A DNA stretch of 41,387 bases from Saprospiraceae bacterium (GTDB taxonomy: Bacteria > Bacteroidota > Bacteroidia > Chitinophagales > Saprospiraceae): contig JAEUUV010000101.1 in assembly GCA_016787285.1 (NCBI GenBank), forward strand, positions 1 to 41,387, read 5' to 3'. Each line of letters begins with the position of its first letter. The first letter of the stretch is position 1. The notes beneath the pieces were generated by a model, which searched no databases, had not been told where the DNA came from, and saw nothing but the letters and a program-made list of their open reading frames with translations. Shown here piece by piece: positions 9,901 to 16,757 of the stretch. The position numbers and the translations under genes are program-made.

Positions 9901-10069
9901 GTCTATTTACGACAACGGAGTACCCACCCAAAAACAAAACCCGGCACGCATTTCCACCGGACTGGGTTTGTCCAACATGGAAATGCGTGCGCGGGCCATC
10001 GGCTGCTCCTTCAGCGCAGGGCTGGGAGAATCGGGATTTGGGGTTCGGGTGGTTGGGAAAGGGGTGTAG
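6947..10069 (+). CDS. Propeller-sensor histidine kinase (Reg_prop/Y_Y_Y/HisKA_3/HATPase_c)
   Basis: The product is 1040 residues. A hydrophobic segment (about 28-47, AILLAMLPALLCAQ) exports the sensor half. Residues ~55-680 carry repeated propeller blades of the two-component-regulator-propeller type (INAIAQD-like starts, GLIWLGTSQGL, GNLWFSQLSGL, GRLWIGTFGGG). A Y_Y_Y-like beta domain follows (about 735-805, YRVWLEGLEEHW, LPPGSYTLHIKG). A transmembrane helix starts at W813. The HisKA_3 box has phospho-accepting H853 in GDLHDEVGSM, and a GHKL ATPase domain ends the protein (NVVRHS, DNG, GLGLSNM). It should sense a ligand in the periplasm and phosphorylate the divergent NarL-type regulator. 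Unlike HTCS hybrids it has no own receiver or DNA-binding domain. The stop is 6 nt from the convergent gene at 10076. Confidence 0.93.
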   Translation: MRTRFRDQPGPNETYTYSVNLFWPGWFYPVTGCVAILLAMLPALLCAQHPIRIGTLSKNDGLGFRKVNAIAQDSRGLIWLGTSQGLERYDGHSFVRLGNNKQADYFFPGGEVSDESLQVLNDSTFWLIADGKLYSFAPFTFQAKDISSLAGVKGVFCALKKGSDGKIWAVVDDDTRQYLLCCDNTGRFRCVARSPHIRQPFTSIAPDNAGNVWWSTIADGLRLYDPEGQLLHAVKPDSNIWFGTKMYFTEIFADSRGRVFVFPKSKKEIWQYDPQRRSHTVLVKNMDGLTYVACEDRNGNLWFSQLSGLLCWNKGEGTSWTDFTPDIRQTMQFSAIHAMLEDQAGLIWVTTDNGLFKIPAGHQVFQSHFSEPGARWGNGMRGIFQDTSGNIFFYCETGPRGLYRLDTRSGSVQLIDPFGNPHDPHYGLPNAQMFIVDEKTNSAWTMADRLVRINLHTGKGTVAAEITDKTEIISRNPIIRLRNGCWLLGKLLDKLTLVDVATGAQQKVPLALNSEDKAVKVTCFLENPDGSIWVGTTGGLFRIRPDGTLLERFSTTSVPALGSDHLLALHADNAGRLWIGTFGGGLNCLETNSNSGKRNLRIFTQRNGLCDDNVASILEDDAGNIWSGTYNGLACYRTRSGVFQNFFEEDGLPSNEFNYASALKDRDGLLWFGGMNGVVVFDPEATLTIPKNPPIVLTYFSRYNARQGGIEKSHLLPAEYGSLPFVIRPDDAWFEFGWALPNYMNPSKNQYRVWLEGLEEHWNFIGGTPLVRYNHLPPGSYTLHIKGADSKGNPGVNELKVPIVVRPYFYQTWWFFLLVLALVAAIVYYAVRFRYLRRLEMEQLRTRIAGDLHDEVGSMLAGLAMQADLLAHQSTTDKAQAGRVGEISRAAMSKMRDLVWGLDSRRDRVRNLLERMQEQAAELLGPAGIAFRFELGSLPLEKKIPVDVRQNLYLIFKEALTNVVRHSTATEVRVRFGYFEESFELSIYDNGVPTQKQNPARISTGLGLSNMEMRARAIGCSFSAGLGESGFGVRVVGKGV

Positions 10070-10075
10070 CCAACC

Positions 10076-12352
10076 TCAATTCCCGCAGCCCCCCGAAATC
10101 GTCACATTGAACACACAGGTGGCTTCCTGGCCGTCGGTATTAGTCACGGTGAGACGAATGGCTACCGTGCCGGGATTGAACACGGTGCCCTGTGCGGGTA
10201 CCTGTGTGACCGGGTTGAGCGGCGCCCCGCAGCCGCCGTTGGCGGTGGCCAGCGCGGTGTAGTCGCCGATGGAGGCGCGGCAGTTGCTGTCGGCGGTCAG
10301 TGCCGGCACAGAAGCCGGGCAGGTGATGACCAAGGGCGCATTTTCGTCTACCGAGCCGTCGCAATCATTGTCAATGCCGTCGCAGAGTTCGGCGGCGCCG
10401 GGGTTGATGTCCGGGTTGTTGTCGTCGCAGTCGGCAGGAACGGCATAGCCGTCGCCGTCGTTGTCGTTGCAGCCTTCGTCGGTGGTGCCGTCGCAGTTGT
10501 TGTCGAGGCCGTCGCAAATCTCAACGGCATCAGGGTTGATGGCGGCATTGTTGTCATCACAATCGCTTGTGGTTTGAAACCCGTCTCCGTCAACATCACA
10601 TACAGCAGGTTCGTCTATTTCTCCATTGCAGTTGTTATCTATGCCGTCGTCACAAATTTCAGCAGCAGCAGGATTGAGTACCGGATTGGTATCATCACAG
10701 TCGTCCGGAAAAGAATAGCCGTCGCCGTCGGCATCAATACCGCAGCCGCCCGCTCCGTTTGCACAGAAGGCGGCGAAGTTGCCGTTAAGGTGGAGGCCGG
10801 CATTTTCATAGAATGCATAATTAACATTACAAAAATTTGCCAGATTTGGGTCAAAGCAACCGGAGAGGTGGTTAAAAGCTAAATCTATAAATGTCAAATT
10901 ATTTAAACTTCCCAGTGATCCTGGAATTGGGCCACTTAACTGGTTAGAGGAAAATTGCATGAATTGTAAATTCGCAAGGTTGCCCATTGTAGCCGGTAGC
11001 ATTCCGGAAAGTTGATTACTGCCCATGAATAAAAACTTCAGGTTTGTTAAATTTCCAATTGATGAGGGAATGCTTCCGCTCAGGAGGTTGCCCCCCAGGT
11101 TCAAGTATTCCATTTTGGTTAAATTCCCAATAGACGAAGGGATGCTCCCTGTGATTTGATTGCCTTGAAAATCTATGCCGCTTAACTCCGTCAGATTTCC
11201 TATTTCATTGGGTAATGGCCCCGACAAATTATTATTATTGAGTACCAATGAAACTACTCTTCCGCTTCCCGGGGGATCACACGTAACACCGTACCATTCA
11301 TCCACATTACAATCCGTCCCCGCCGCGCCATCTATCCAGCCGGTATTGTTAAACCAATTCGCCCCATCCGTACTGTTATACAGCGCCATAAGCGCGTCGT
11401 AGTCCGGGTGTTCGTCGGGTGTGCCGGGATTGCAATCGTCGTCCACATTGTTGCAGAGGATTTCAGTAGCTCCAGGGTTTACAGCTGCATCGCCATCATC
11501 ACAATCCGTGTTATCCGACACATACCCTGCCCCGCAGGAGCCAGCGAAATTTTGTGGCGTGCCGGGGTCGCCGTAGCCGTCGCCGTCGGTGTCGGCGTAG
11601 CAGGTGACGGGCGGTGCGCATATCAACTCAATGGGCGTACCGGCGCCTCCATTCCAAATGGAAGCCACTTCGGCATTGCTGAGACCGAAGTCCCAGATGG
11701 CGATGTCGTCCATTCTTCCATTCACGGGGAACTGCTGGCCTCCGTCCCGTTCGCCTATGCGCAGTGGTTTGCCGTTGTCGGCAAAGGCTGGGCCTCCCGA
11801 AAAGGTGCCGACGACGGTGCCATCGAGGAAAAAATTAATGTCAGTGCCGCTTTTGCGAACCAGGACGTGGTGCCAGTTATTGATGGTGAATGGCAGGGCT
11901 GCTGTCTGGGGGTTGAAGTCGCCCCCGGCAAGTAATAGTTCGTTGCCGACCTTTTTGGTGAGCGTCCAGCCGGGGCCACAGCAGCCGTCCCATTTTTCAA
12001 TGAGTACTTGTTCATCGGTGAGGCTGTTGAAATTGACCCAAAGCGAAATAGTAAAATCGTTGCCGCCGAAGTCGAAAGCATTGTCGTCGCCGGGGCGGGT
12101 GGCATATTTCGAAGCGTCATTGGGCAAATCAAGTGCAGAGCCGAACTTGCCCCCTGCAAAACCGGCGCCGCCCGCCAGCGACAAATCGTAACCGGAACCC
12201 GATGCATCCGTGCCATCGCCGTCCATCTTCCAGTAGGCAATAGGCGAGTAAACGTTGACAGGGGGCTGGATCGGGCCGTTTATATTGACCGTTTTTGCAA
12301 ATACGGGGAAGAATGCTCCTAGGGAGCAAAAAAGCGTAAAAAGACTTTTCAT
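10076..12352 (-). CDS. Secreted LamG / MopE-like / leucine-rich-repeat / HYR mosaic protein
   Basis: The product is 758 residues from the ATG at 12352, where a signal peptide begins (LFTLFCSLGAFFPVFA). The open frame extends 30 codons further upstream without signal features. Modules in order are: LamG domain (about 38-240; YWKMDGDGTD, NNWHHVLVRK, DDIAIWD); one MopE-type Asp/Cys motif (about 255-310; DTDGDGYGDP, NTDCDDGDAAVNPGATE); plant-type LRRs with an N-cap (about 310-525; repeated SGSIPSSIGNLT); three further MopE-like motifs (about 536-672; DCDDNN..NPGA.E.CDG.DN.CDG); and a C-terminal HYR-like domain (about 673-758). MopE-type motifs are known as Ca/Cu-binding surface modules. No type IX sorting domain is visible. 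The gene is co-directional with the kinase at 12516 and carries a 16-bp palindromic motif upstream. Confidence 0.88.
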   Translation of the reverse strand: MKSLFTLFCSLGAFFPVFAKTVNINGPIQPPVNVYSPIAYWKMDGDGTDASGSGYDLSLAGGAGFAGGKFGSALDLPNDASKYATRPGDDNAFDFGGNDFTISLWVNFNSLTDEQVLIEKWDGCCGPGWTLTKKVGNELLLAGGDFNPQTAALPFTINNWHHVLVRKSGTDINFFLDGTVVGTFSGGPAFADNGKPLRIGERDGGQQFPVNGRMDDIAIWDFGLSNAEVASIWNGGAGTPIELICAPPVTCYADTDGDGYGDPGTPQNFAGSCGAGYVSDNTDCDDGDAAVNPGATEILCNNVDDDCNPGTPDEHPDYDALMALYNSTDGANWFNNTGWIDGAAGTDCNVDEWYGVTCDPPGSGRVVSLVLNNNNLSGPLPNEIGNLTELSGIDFQGNQITGSIPSSIGNLTKMEYLNLGGNLLSGSIPSSIGNLTNLKFLFMGSNQLSGMLPATMGNLANLQFMQFSSNQLSGPIPGSLGSLNNLTFIDLAFNHLSGCFDPNLANFCNVNYAFYENAGLHLNGNFAAFCANGAGGCGIDADGDGYSFPDDCDDTNPVLNPAAAEICDDGIDNNCNGEIDEPAVCDVDGDGFQTTSDCDDNNAAINPDAVEICDGLDNNCDGTTDEGCNDNDGDGYAVPADCDDNNPDINPGAAELCDGIDNDCDGSVDENAPLVITCPASVPALTADSNCRASIGDYTALATANGGCGAPLNPVTQVPAQGTVFNPGTVAIRLTVTNTDGQEATCVFNVTISGGCGN

Positions 12353-12414
12353 AAGTACAGGATGATCGTGAAAAAATGCGGGTTCATACGCCGCACAGCG
12401 CCGGCTTGCCGGAG

Positions 12415-12469
12415 CGTTCGGGCGCCACAAAGTTCCGGGCAATCTTGTAGCGGGATAGCCGCCCGAACG
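12415..12469. repeat. 10-bp inverted repeat in the kinase/LRR-protein intergenic gap
   Basis: CGTTCGGGCG at 12415-12424 and CGCCCGAACG at 12460-12469 are exact reverse complements with a 35-nt loop. The 163-nt gap (12353-12515) holds this repeat and the motif at 12482-12497 but no clear TAnnTTTG box. Confidence 0.5.
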
Positions 12470-12481
12470 GGTAGTTCGGCC

Positions 12482-12497
12482 TACCTGATCGGGTAGC
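12482..12497. promoter_or_regulatory. Candidate operator CTACCTGATCGGGTAG (site 2)
   Basis: A 16-nt near-palindrome (7 of 8 base pairs match) lies 130 nt upstream of the LamG/MopE/LRR gene. It matches the site at 16737-16752 at 13 of 16 positions in the same orientation. Both sites flank genes of one signalling cluster, suggesting a shared regulator. A partial copy, CGGGTAG, also occurs at 12468-12474. Confidence 0.45.
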
Positions 12498-12515
12498 GGT
12501 GCGTGCGTTTTCAGG

Positions 12516-14471
12516 TCATTTCACGCCAAAAACCACCCGAACCAAGGTGCCTTGCCTTTCGGCGCTTTGCACCCGTAGTTCGCCGCCCAGCAGCGCCGCC
12601 CGTGCCGCCATGTTGTTCAGTCCGTTGCCGTGCGAAGCGGTTGCCGGGTCGAAGCCGCTGCCGTTGTCGGCCACTTCGAGTGCAAGTTTTTTGCCTTCCC
12701 GGTACATGCGGATGTGTACTTCTGTGGCGTCGGCATATTTGGCGGCGTTGTTCAGGGCCTCTTTGACGATCAGGTACAAGTGGCGGCGGGCATCGAGGTC
12801 GGGCTTCAGGTCGGATACGCCCGGACCAATTTCAAAATGCAGATGTATATGGGTGTCCTCGAACAATTCGGCGGCGAAACGGCGGATTCGGACAAGCAGT
12901 TCATCCATGGAGTCGGAATCGGGATGCAGGCTCCAGGTCAGGTCGCGCACCTTGGACGACACGGTTTGCGCTTCGGCGCTGATTCGGGCGAGGACTTCGC
13001 GCATTCTGTCCGGCTCGCCGATTTGCGCGGCCAACATGCCGTTCATGGCGATGCTGCTGAGGGCCGAACCGAGGTCGTCGTGCAGGTCGCGGCTGATGCG
13101 GGCACGCAGGGCGGCAAGGCGTCGCTCCTGGATGCGCCGCCAGCCCATCCGACCGGCAATGCCACCCAGTGCGGCGAGGGCGATCAACAACGCGATAAGC
13201 AACTGTTGGCGTTGGTTTTGGGCTTGGTGCAGGGCATTTTCGTGGTGAAGCAAGGCGATGGACTCCGCTTTTCGGGTGTTTTCGAGGGCTGCGCCCGCCA
13301 GTTCGATACGAGCGCTCTGGATGGCGCAGGTGTCCAGTTCGCGTTGAGCGGCCATGAGGCGCAGCAGGTTGTCGCGGCGCTCGGCCTCGGTTCGAGCTTC
13401 GAGCAGGGCGCGTTCGCGCTGCTGGATGGCGAGGGCGGATTGGGCCTTTTGTTGTTCATTTTGGGCGTTGAGCAACTCTACCTGGCGCCGTTGGTCGCGG
13501 GTTTTATACTCCGCCTCCATGCGGCTGTTTTCTTCCGAGCTGCGCAAGGAGGCCAATTCTTCGCGCAGGTGGTGGTAACGGTTCAGGTGTTCGGCAGCGT
13601 TTCTGTTGTCGTTTAGGCTCAGGTAGTAGCGGTACAATGCAAATGCTGCATTGGCTTTTTGTGGCAGGTTGGGCCTTTTTTGGGCCAGGGTATTTGCCTT
13701 CACAAGCGTTTGGCCCAGGCTCTCTTGCCCGAGCGCGCAGTTTGACGGGACAGGTAAATTCTTGTCCCGTGCTTTTTCCATTTCAACATACAAATCCATG
13801 ACACACAAGGCGATGTTGTCCGACCAACCCGTATTGCCTGTTTTTTGAGCCTGACCAGCTGCTGTGGTAAGCAGGGTGCAGGCTGTTTGATAGTCGCCCT
13901 GTCGTGTGGCTACCTGTCCGTTCAGAACAGTTAGGGGAAACTGCGCATGTGGGTGGTTTAATGCACGCAGTTTTTTAACGAATCCAGGGACTTCCGTCGT
14001 AGCATCCGGAATGGGGCCATACAGGTAACATTGAGCGATCTGGTAGTACAGCATAGCCATGTTAAACGTGTCCCGCAGTGCAGCATAACAGGGTATTGCC
14101 CGGAAATAATAAGCGGAGGCATCCTGGTATTTCCACGACGTGAACAAGGCATTGCCCATATTGGCGCACAGGGCTGCGATGCACAAGGTATCGTGCCGAT
14201 ACTCGGCCAACGACAGACAATTTTGGTAAACCTGTATGGCTTCTCGCGACCTGCCGGAGAGATAAAGGAATGTTCCTCTGTTGATGTAGTTGGCAAGAGA
14301 AACGGCATTGCCTGCCCGTTGTTGGTCGGCCAACACGCTGTCGGTGATGTGCAGGGCCAGTTCATACGCACCATTTTTGATGCTGTTTTGTAGCGTGGCT
14401 GCATAGTCCGACTGAGCGTTGAGCAGGGGCGAGATTCCGGCTGAAAGAAAAAAAAAGCAGAGTTGGCGCAT
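12516..14471 (-). CDS. TPR-sensor histidine kinase (HisKA_3/HATPase_c)
   Basis: The product is 651 residues with a signal peptide (LCFFFLSAGISPLLNAQ). Residues ~20-310 are TPR-like helical repeats (LANYINRGTFLYLSGRSREA, IAALCANMGNALF, MLYYQIAQCYLY). A long coiled coil rich in Q, E and R follows (about 320-415). One transmembrane helix spans about 423-443 (LLIALLIALAALGGIAG). The HisKA_3 box RISRDLHDDLGSALS has phospho-accepting H464. The ATPase domain carries EALNNAAKYA, DNGSGFD and GNGLNNM. The periplasmic TPR domain probably senses a peptide or partner protein. The ATG is 12 nt downstream of the stop of the regulator-beta-helix fusion, so the two genes are almost certainly co-transcribed and the fusion's REC domain is the probable phosphate acceptor. 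Confidence 0.92.
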   Translation of the reverse strand: MRQLCFFFLSAGISPLLNAQSDYAATLQNSIKNGAYELALHITDSVLADQQRAGNAVSLANYINRGTFLYLSGRSREAIQVYQNCLSLAEYRHDTLCIAALCANMGNALFTSWKYQDASAYYFRAIPCYAALRDTFNMAMLYYQIAQCYLYGPIPDATTEVPGFVKKLRALNHPHAQFPLTVLNGQVATRQGDYQTACTLLTTAAGQAQKTGNTGWSDNIALCVMDLYVEMEKARDKNLPVPSNCALGQESLGQTLVKANTLAQKRPNLPQKANAAFALYRYYLSLNDNRNAAEHLNRYHHLREELASLRSSEENSRMEAEYKTRDQRRQVELLNAQNEQQKAQSALAIQQRERALLEARTEAERRDNLLRLMAAQRELDTCAIQSARIELAGAALENTRKAESIALLHHENALHQAQNQRQQLLIALLIALAALGGIAGRMGWRRIQERRLAALRARISRDLHDDLGSALSSIAMNGMLAAQIGEPDRMREVLARISAEAQTVSSKVRDLTWSLHPDSDSMDELLVRIRRFAAELFEDTHIHLHFEIGPGVSDLKPDLDARRHLYLIVKEALNNAAKYADATEVHIRMYREGKKLALEVADNGSGFDPATASHGNGLNNMAARAALLGGELRVQSAERQGTLVRVVFGVK

Positions 14472-14483
14472 ACAAGTGGCAAT

Positions 14484-16700
14484 TCAGTTGCCAAAAGTAT
14501 GGAAGATTCGGTTTCCATTTTCATCGGTGACCCAGCGGCCGGGTTCGTTCAAACGGATTTCCGGGAATGGTTGGTCAATCAAATGCACAAGTCCGACCGC
14601 GCCTTCTATTTGCGTTTTGTTGTTTTCCTTAAGCAAACAACCGTTTAAAATCAAAGGTTTGTGCATGGAATTCAGGTAAATGGCATCGCCTGTTTTCGCC
14701 TTGTTGGCATCGAAAATAACGTCGTAAAACGAGACAGGTACAGGGTCTGTTTGATCGCTTTCCATATAAAAGGCACCGCCTGCGCCATCGGTTTCATTAT
14801 CGGCAAACCGGCACTGTGTGACCCAAAAAGTGGTCAACGAGTCGGGTTCATTAAGAAAGAGGGCGGCAATAGCGCCACCGGCTGCCTTGATCGTTTGCCC
14901 GCTGTTTATCCAATCCGTACGCGCAATTGTGCCGCCCGAAAGCGCCTTGTTTCCCGTAAAAGTACAGTGTTGAAGGTTGGTGGCTACGCCCGTCAGCGGA
15001 TCCGACAATTGGCAAATAGCGCCACCCAAACCGCCGCTCCGGTTGCCAGCAAACAGGCAGTTTTTAATATCAACGACCGACTGCTTTTTTATATGGTCTG
15101 CAGCATTTAACTGAATGCTGACGGCGCCGCCGTGGTCCGTTGCATGGTTGTTGTTGAATCTGCAATCCGTCATTTCGATGATGAACCCCGCTCGTCGCAG
15201 TCGAAAAACATGAACAGCGCCGCCGTTTTTTGCCCGGTTGTTTTCAAATGTGCAGTTTTTTATGGTTAGTCGGTCATTTTGAGAAAAGTTGGAAACAAAA
15301 TAAATGGCGCCACCTATGCTTGGGCCATAGTTGCCGATCTGGGCAGCGTTATTGTGAAATTCACTATTGTGTATTTCCAGACTACATGATCCATGGCCTG
15401 TGAAACAGGTGATGGCACCGCCTTCTGAACCGTTATTCCCCCAAAAGCTAGTTTCATTGAGGTAAATCTCAATTTTTCCGCCACCCATCGCCTGAAAACA
15501 CAGGGCGCCACCAGTGTTTTCTGATTTATTCCCCTGAAACAAACAATGGGTCAAACGTATGCTTGCCGTATTGAATGCGCCTACGGATTCAAAATAAAGC
15601 GCACCGCCAAAATCTCGTGGCCGCTTTTGACCATTAGCGTTGCCATCAACAATGAAAAAACCGTCAACAACTACATTTTCAACATTTTGAGCGCATAAGA
15701 TGTGGTAAGCATTGGCGCCGCCGCCGATTTTCCCGGTCAGGGTTGTCCGATTGTCACCATACCAAATGGGATTGCGCTGTTCAAGATGCTCCTCCCAACC
15801 TCCAAAGGCCCCATACAGGCCGACGCCACTTATCAATTCAAAAGAAATATCCCGGTTGTCGGTTTTTGTAGGTGCATACACCCCCCGCGCCACCCACACC
15901 TCGTCGCCCGCCCGGGCTGCCCGCAGCCCGTCCTGCAAGTCGGGAAAAGCATCCGCCCAGTTCAAACCCGAGTTGGCGCCGCCGGCATCGGCTTTTACAT
16001 GCCATACCCGGGCATGTAGGTGGAGTGGAAATAGTGCCACGGCGAGCGCCAACACCACCGATACAAACCGCTCCAGAATCGCCTTGGCCACCGCTTCGGG
16101 CGCCGATTGTACCTGGAGTTTTTTGTAGATTTTTTTCAGGTGAAACTTTACCGTGTTGATGCTGATGCCGATTTCGGATGCCACCATTTTGTAGGAGTAC
16201 CCTTTCGACAGCCAGCGCAGCACCTCGATTTCCTTGTCGCTCAGATCCACTTCGGCGCCGGCGGTCGGGGGGCTGGATTTGAAAAAATCAATCATCCGCC
16301 TTGCGATGTAGGGCGACATATTGGCGCCGCCGGCCATCACTTCGTGGATGGAGCCGGTCAGTTTTTCGAGCGAGGTGTTCATTTTTAGCAAGTACCCGTC
16401 CGGGCCGATGGACATGGCCCTGAAAATTTTTTCGTCGTCGTCGAAGACGGTCAAAATCACCACCTTGACTTCCGGGAATTTGCTTTTGACTATTGTAGTG
16501 CCTTCCAGCCCGTTCACGTATGGCATGTCAATATCCATGAGCACCAGGTCTGGTTTCAGGATTTCGACGTGCTGCGCTACATTCCGGCAATCTGAAAACG
16601 CCCCAACGAGGTTCAGGCCGTCGGTGGCGGCCACATAACGGCTCAGGCTGTCCCGGTAGTTGTTGTCGTCGTCGTAAATCAGTATGGATATTGGTTTCAT
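14484..16700 (-). CDS. Response regulator fused to an exported beta-helix protein (REC-LuxR HTH-TM/signal-parallel beta-helix)
   Basis: The product is 738 residues from the ATG at 16700. An upstream in-frame ATG at 16736 is rejected because the promoter overlaps it. Residues 1-120 form a complete REC domain: acidic D10-D12, phospho-acceptor D56 in LVLMDIDMP, T84 and K106. Residues ~152-210 form a LuxR-type HTH (LSDKEIEVLRWLSKGYSYKM, INTVKFHLKKIYKKL). Immediately after R211 comes a hydrophobic run (VSVVLALAVALFPLHLHA, 213-230) that looks like a signal peptide core with a cleavage site after HLHA. Residues ~234-738 are a right-handed parallel beta-helix of the choice-of-anchor/Pmp-like type (WADAFPDLQDGL, then repeated NN.A..GGA motifs). 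I see no frameshift and no credible internal start; only GTG215, GTG216 and TTG217 occur, without basic residues. Membrane topology N-in/C-out is inferred. Partner kinase: 12516-14471. Confidence 0.88.
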   Translation of the reverse strand: MKPISILIYDDDNNYRDSLSRYVAATDGLNLVGAFSDCRNVAQHVEILKPDLVLMDIDMPYVNGLEGTTIVKSKFPEVKVVILTVFDDDEKIFRAMSIGPDGYLLKMNTSLEKLTGSIHEVMAGGANMSPYIARRMIDFFKSSPPTAGAEVDLSDKEIEVLRWLSKGYSYKMVASEIGISINTVKFHLKKIYKKLQVQSAPEAVAKAILERFVSVVLALAVALFPLHLHARVWHVKADAGGANSGLNWADAFPDLQDGLRAARAGDEVWVARGVYAPTKTDNRDISFELISGVGLYGAFGGWEEHLEQRNPIWYGDNRTTLTGKIGGGANAYHILCAQNVENVVVDGFFIVDGNANGQKRPRDFGGALYFESVGAFNTASIRLTHCLFQGNKSENTGGALCFQAMGGGKIEIYLNETSFWGNNGSEGGAITCFTGHGSCSLEIHNSEFHNNAAQIGNYGPSIGGAIYFVSNFSQNDRLTIKNCTFENNRAKNGGAVHVFRLRRAGFIIEMTDCRFNNNHATDHGGAVSIQLNAADHIKKQSVVDIKNCLFAGNRSGGLGGAICQLSDPLTGVATNLQHCTFTGNKALSGGTIARTDWINSGQTIKAAGGAIAALFLNEPDSLTTFWVTQCRFADNETDGAGGAFYMESDQTDPVPVSFYDVIFDANKAKTGDAIYLNSMHKPLILNGCLLKENNKTQIEGAVGLVHLIDQPFPEIRLNEPGRWVTDENGNRIFHTFGN

Positions 16701-16705
16701 ACGGC

Positions 16706-16736
16706 CAAAAGTATGGTGTCTGTGTAGCGGCGGCAA
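16706..16736 (-). promoter_or_regulatory. Promoter of the regulator-beta-helix fusion gene
   Basis: On the minus strand GGTTG (TTG at 16734-16736) is followed after 20 nt by a perfect -7 box TACTTTTG (16706-16713). The box ends 5 nt before the ATG at 16700, predicting a leaderless mRNA and fixing the start codon there. Confidence 0.65.
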
Positions 16737-16752
16737 CCACCCGATTGGGTAG
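16737..16752. promoter_or_regulatory. Candidate operator CCACCCGATTGGGTAG (site 1)
   Basis: This 16-nt site directly abuts the -33 element of the fusion gene's promoter, the position expected for an activator. It matches the site at 12482-12497 in 13 of 16 positions. The response regulator encoded just downstream is the obvious candidate to bind it, which is inference. Confidence 0.5.
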
Positions 16753-16757
16753 CCCGC

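Noticed and set aside
16020-16070. A separate internal start for the beta-helix part of the fusion
   Set aside because: Only GTG/TTG codons occur at the junction; starting there would remove the basic residues needed before the hydrophobic core, and no convincing ribosome site precedes them.
16700-16736. Upstream start for the fusion gene adding 12 residues
   Set aside because: The -7 and -33 promoter elements occupy this stretch, so it should not be transcribed as coding sequence.
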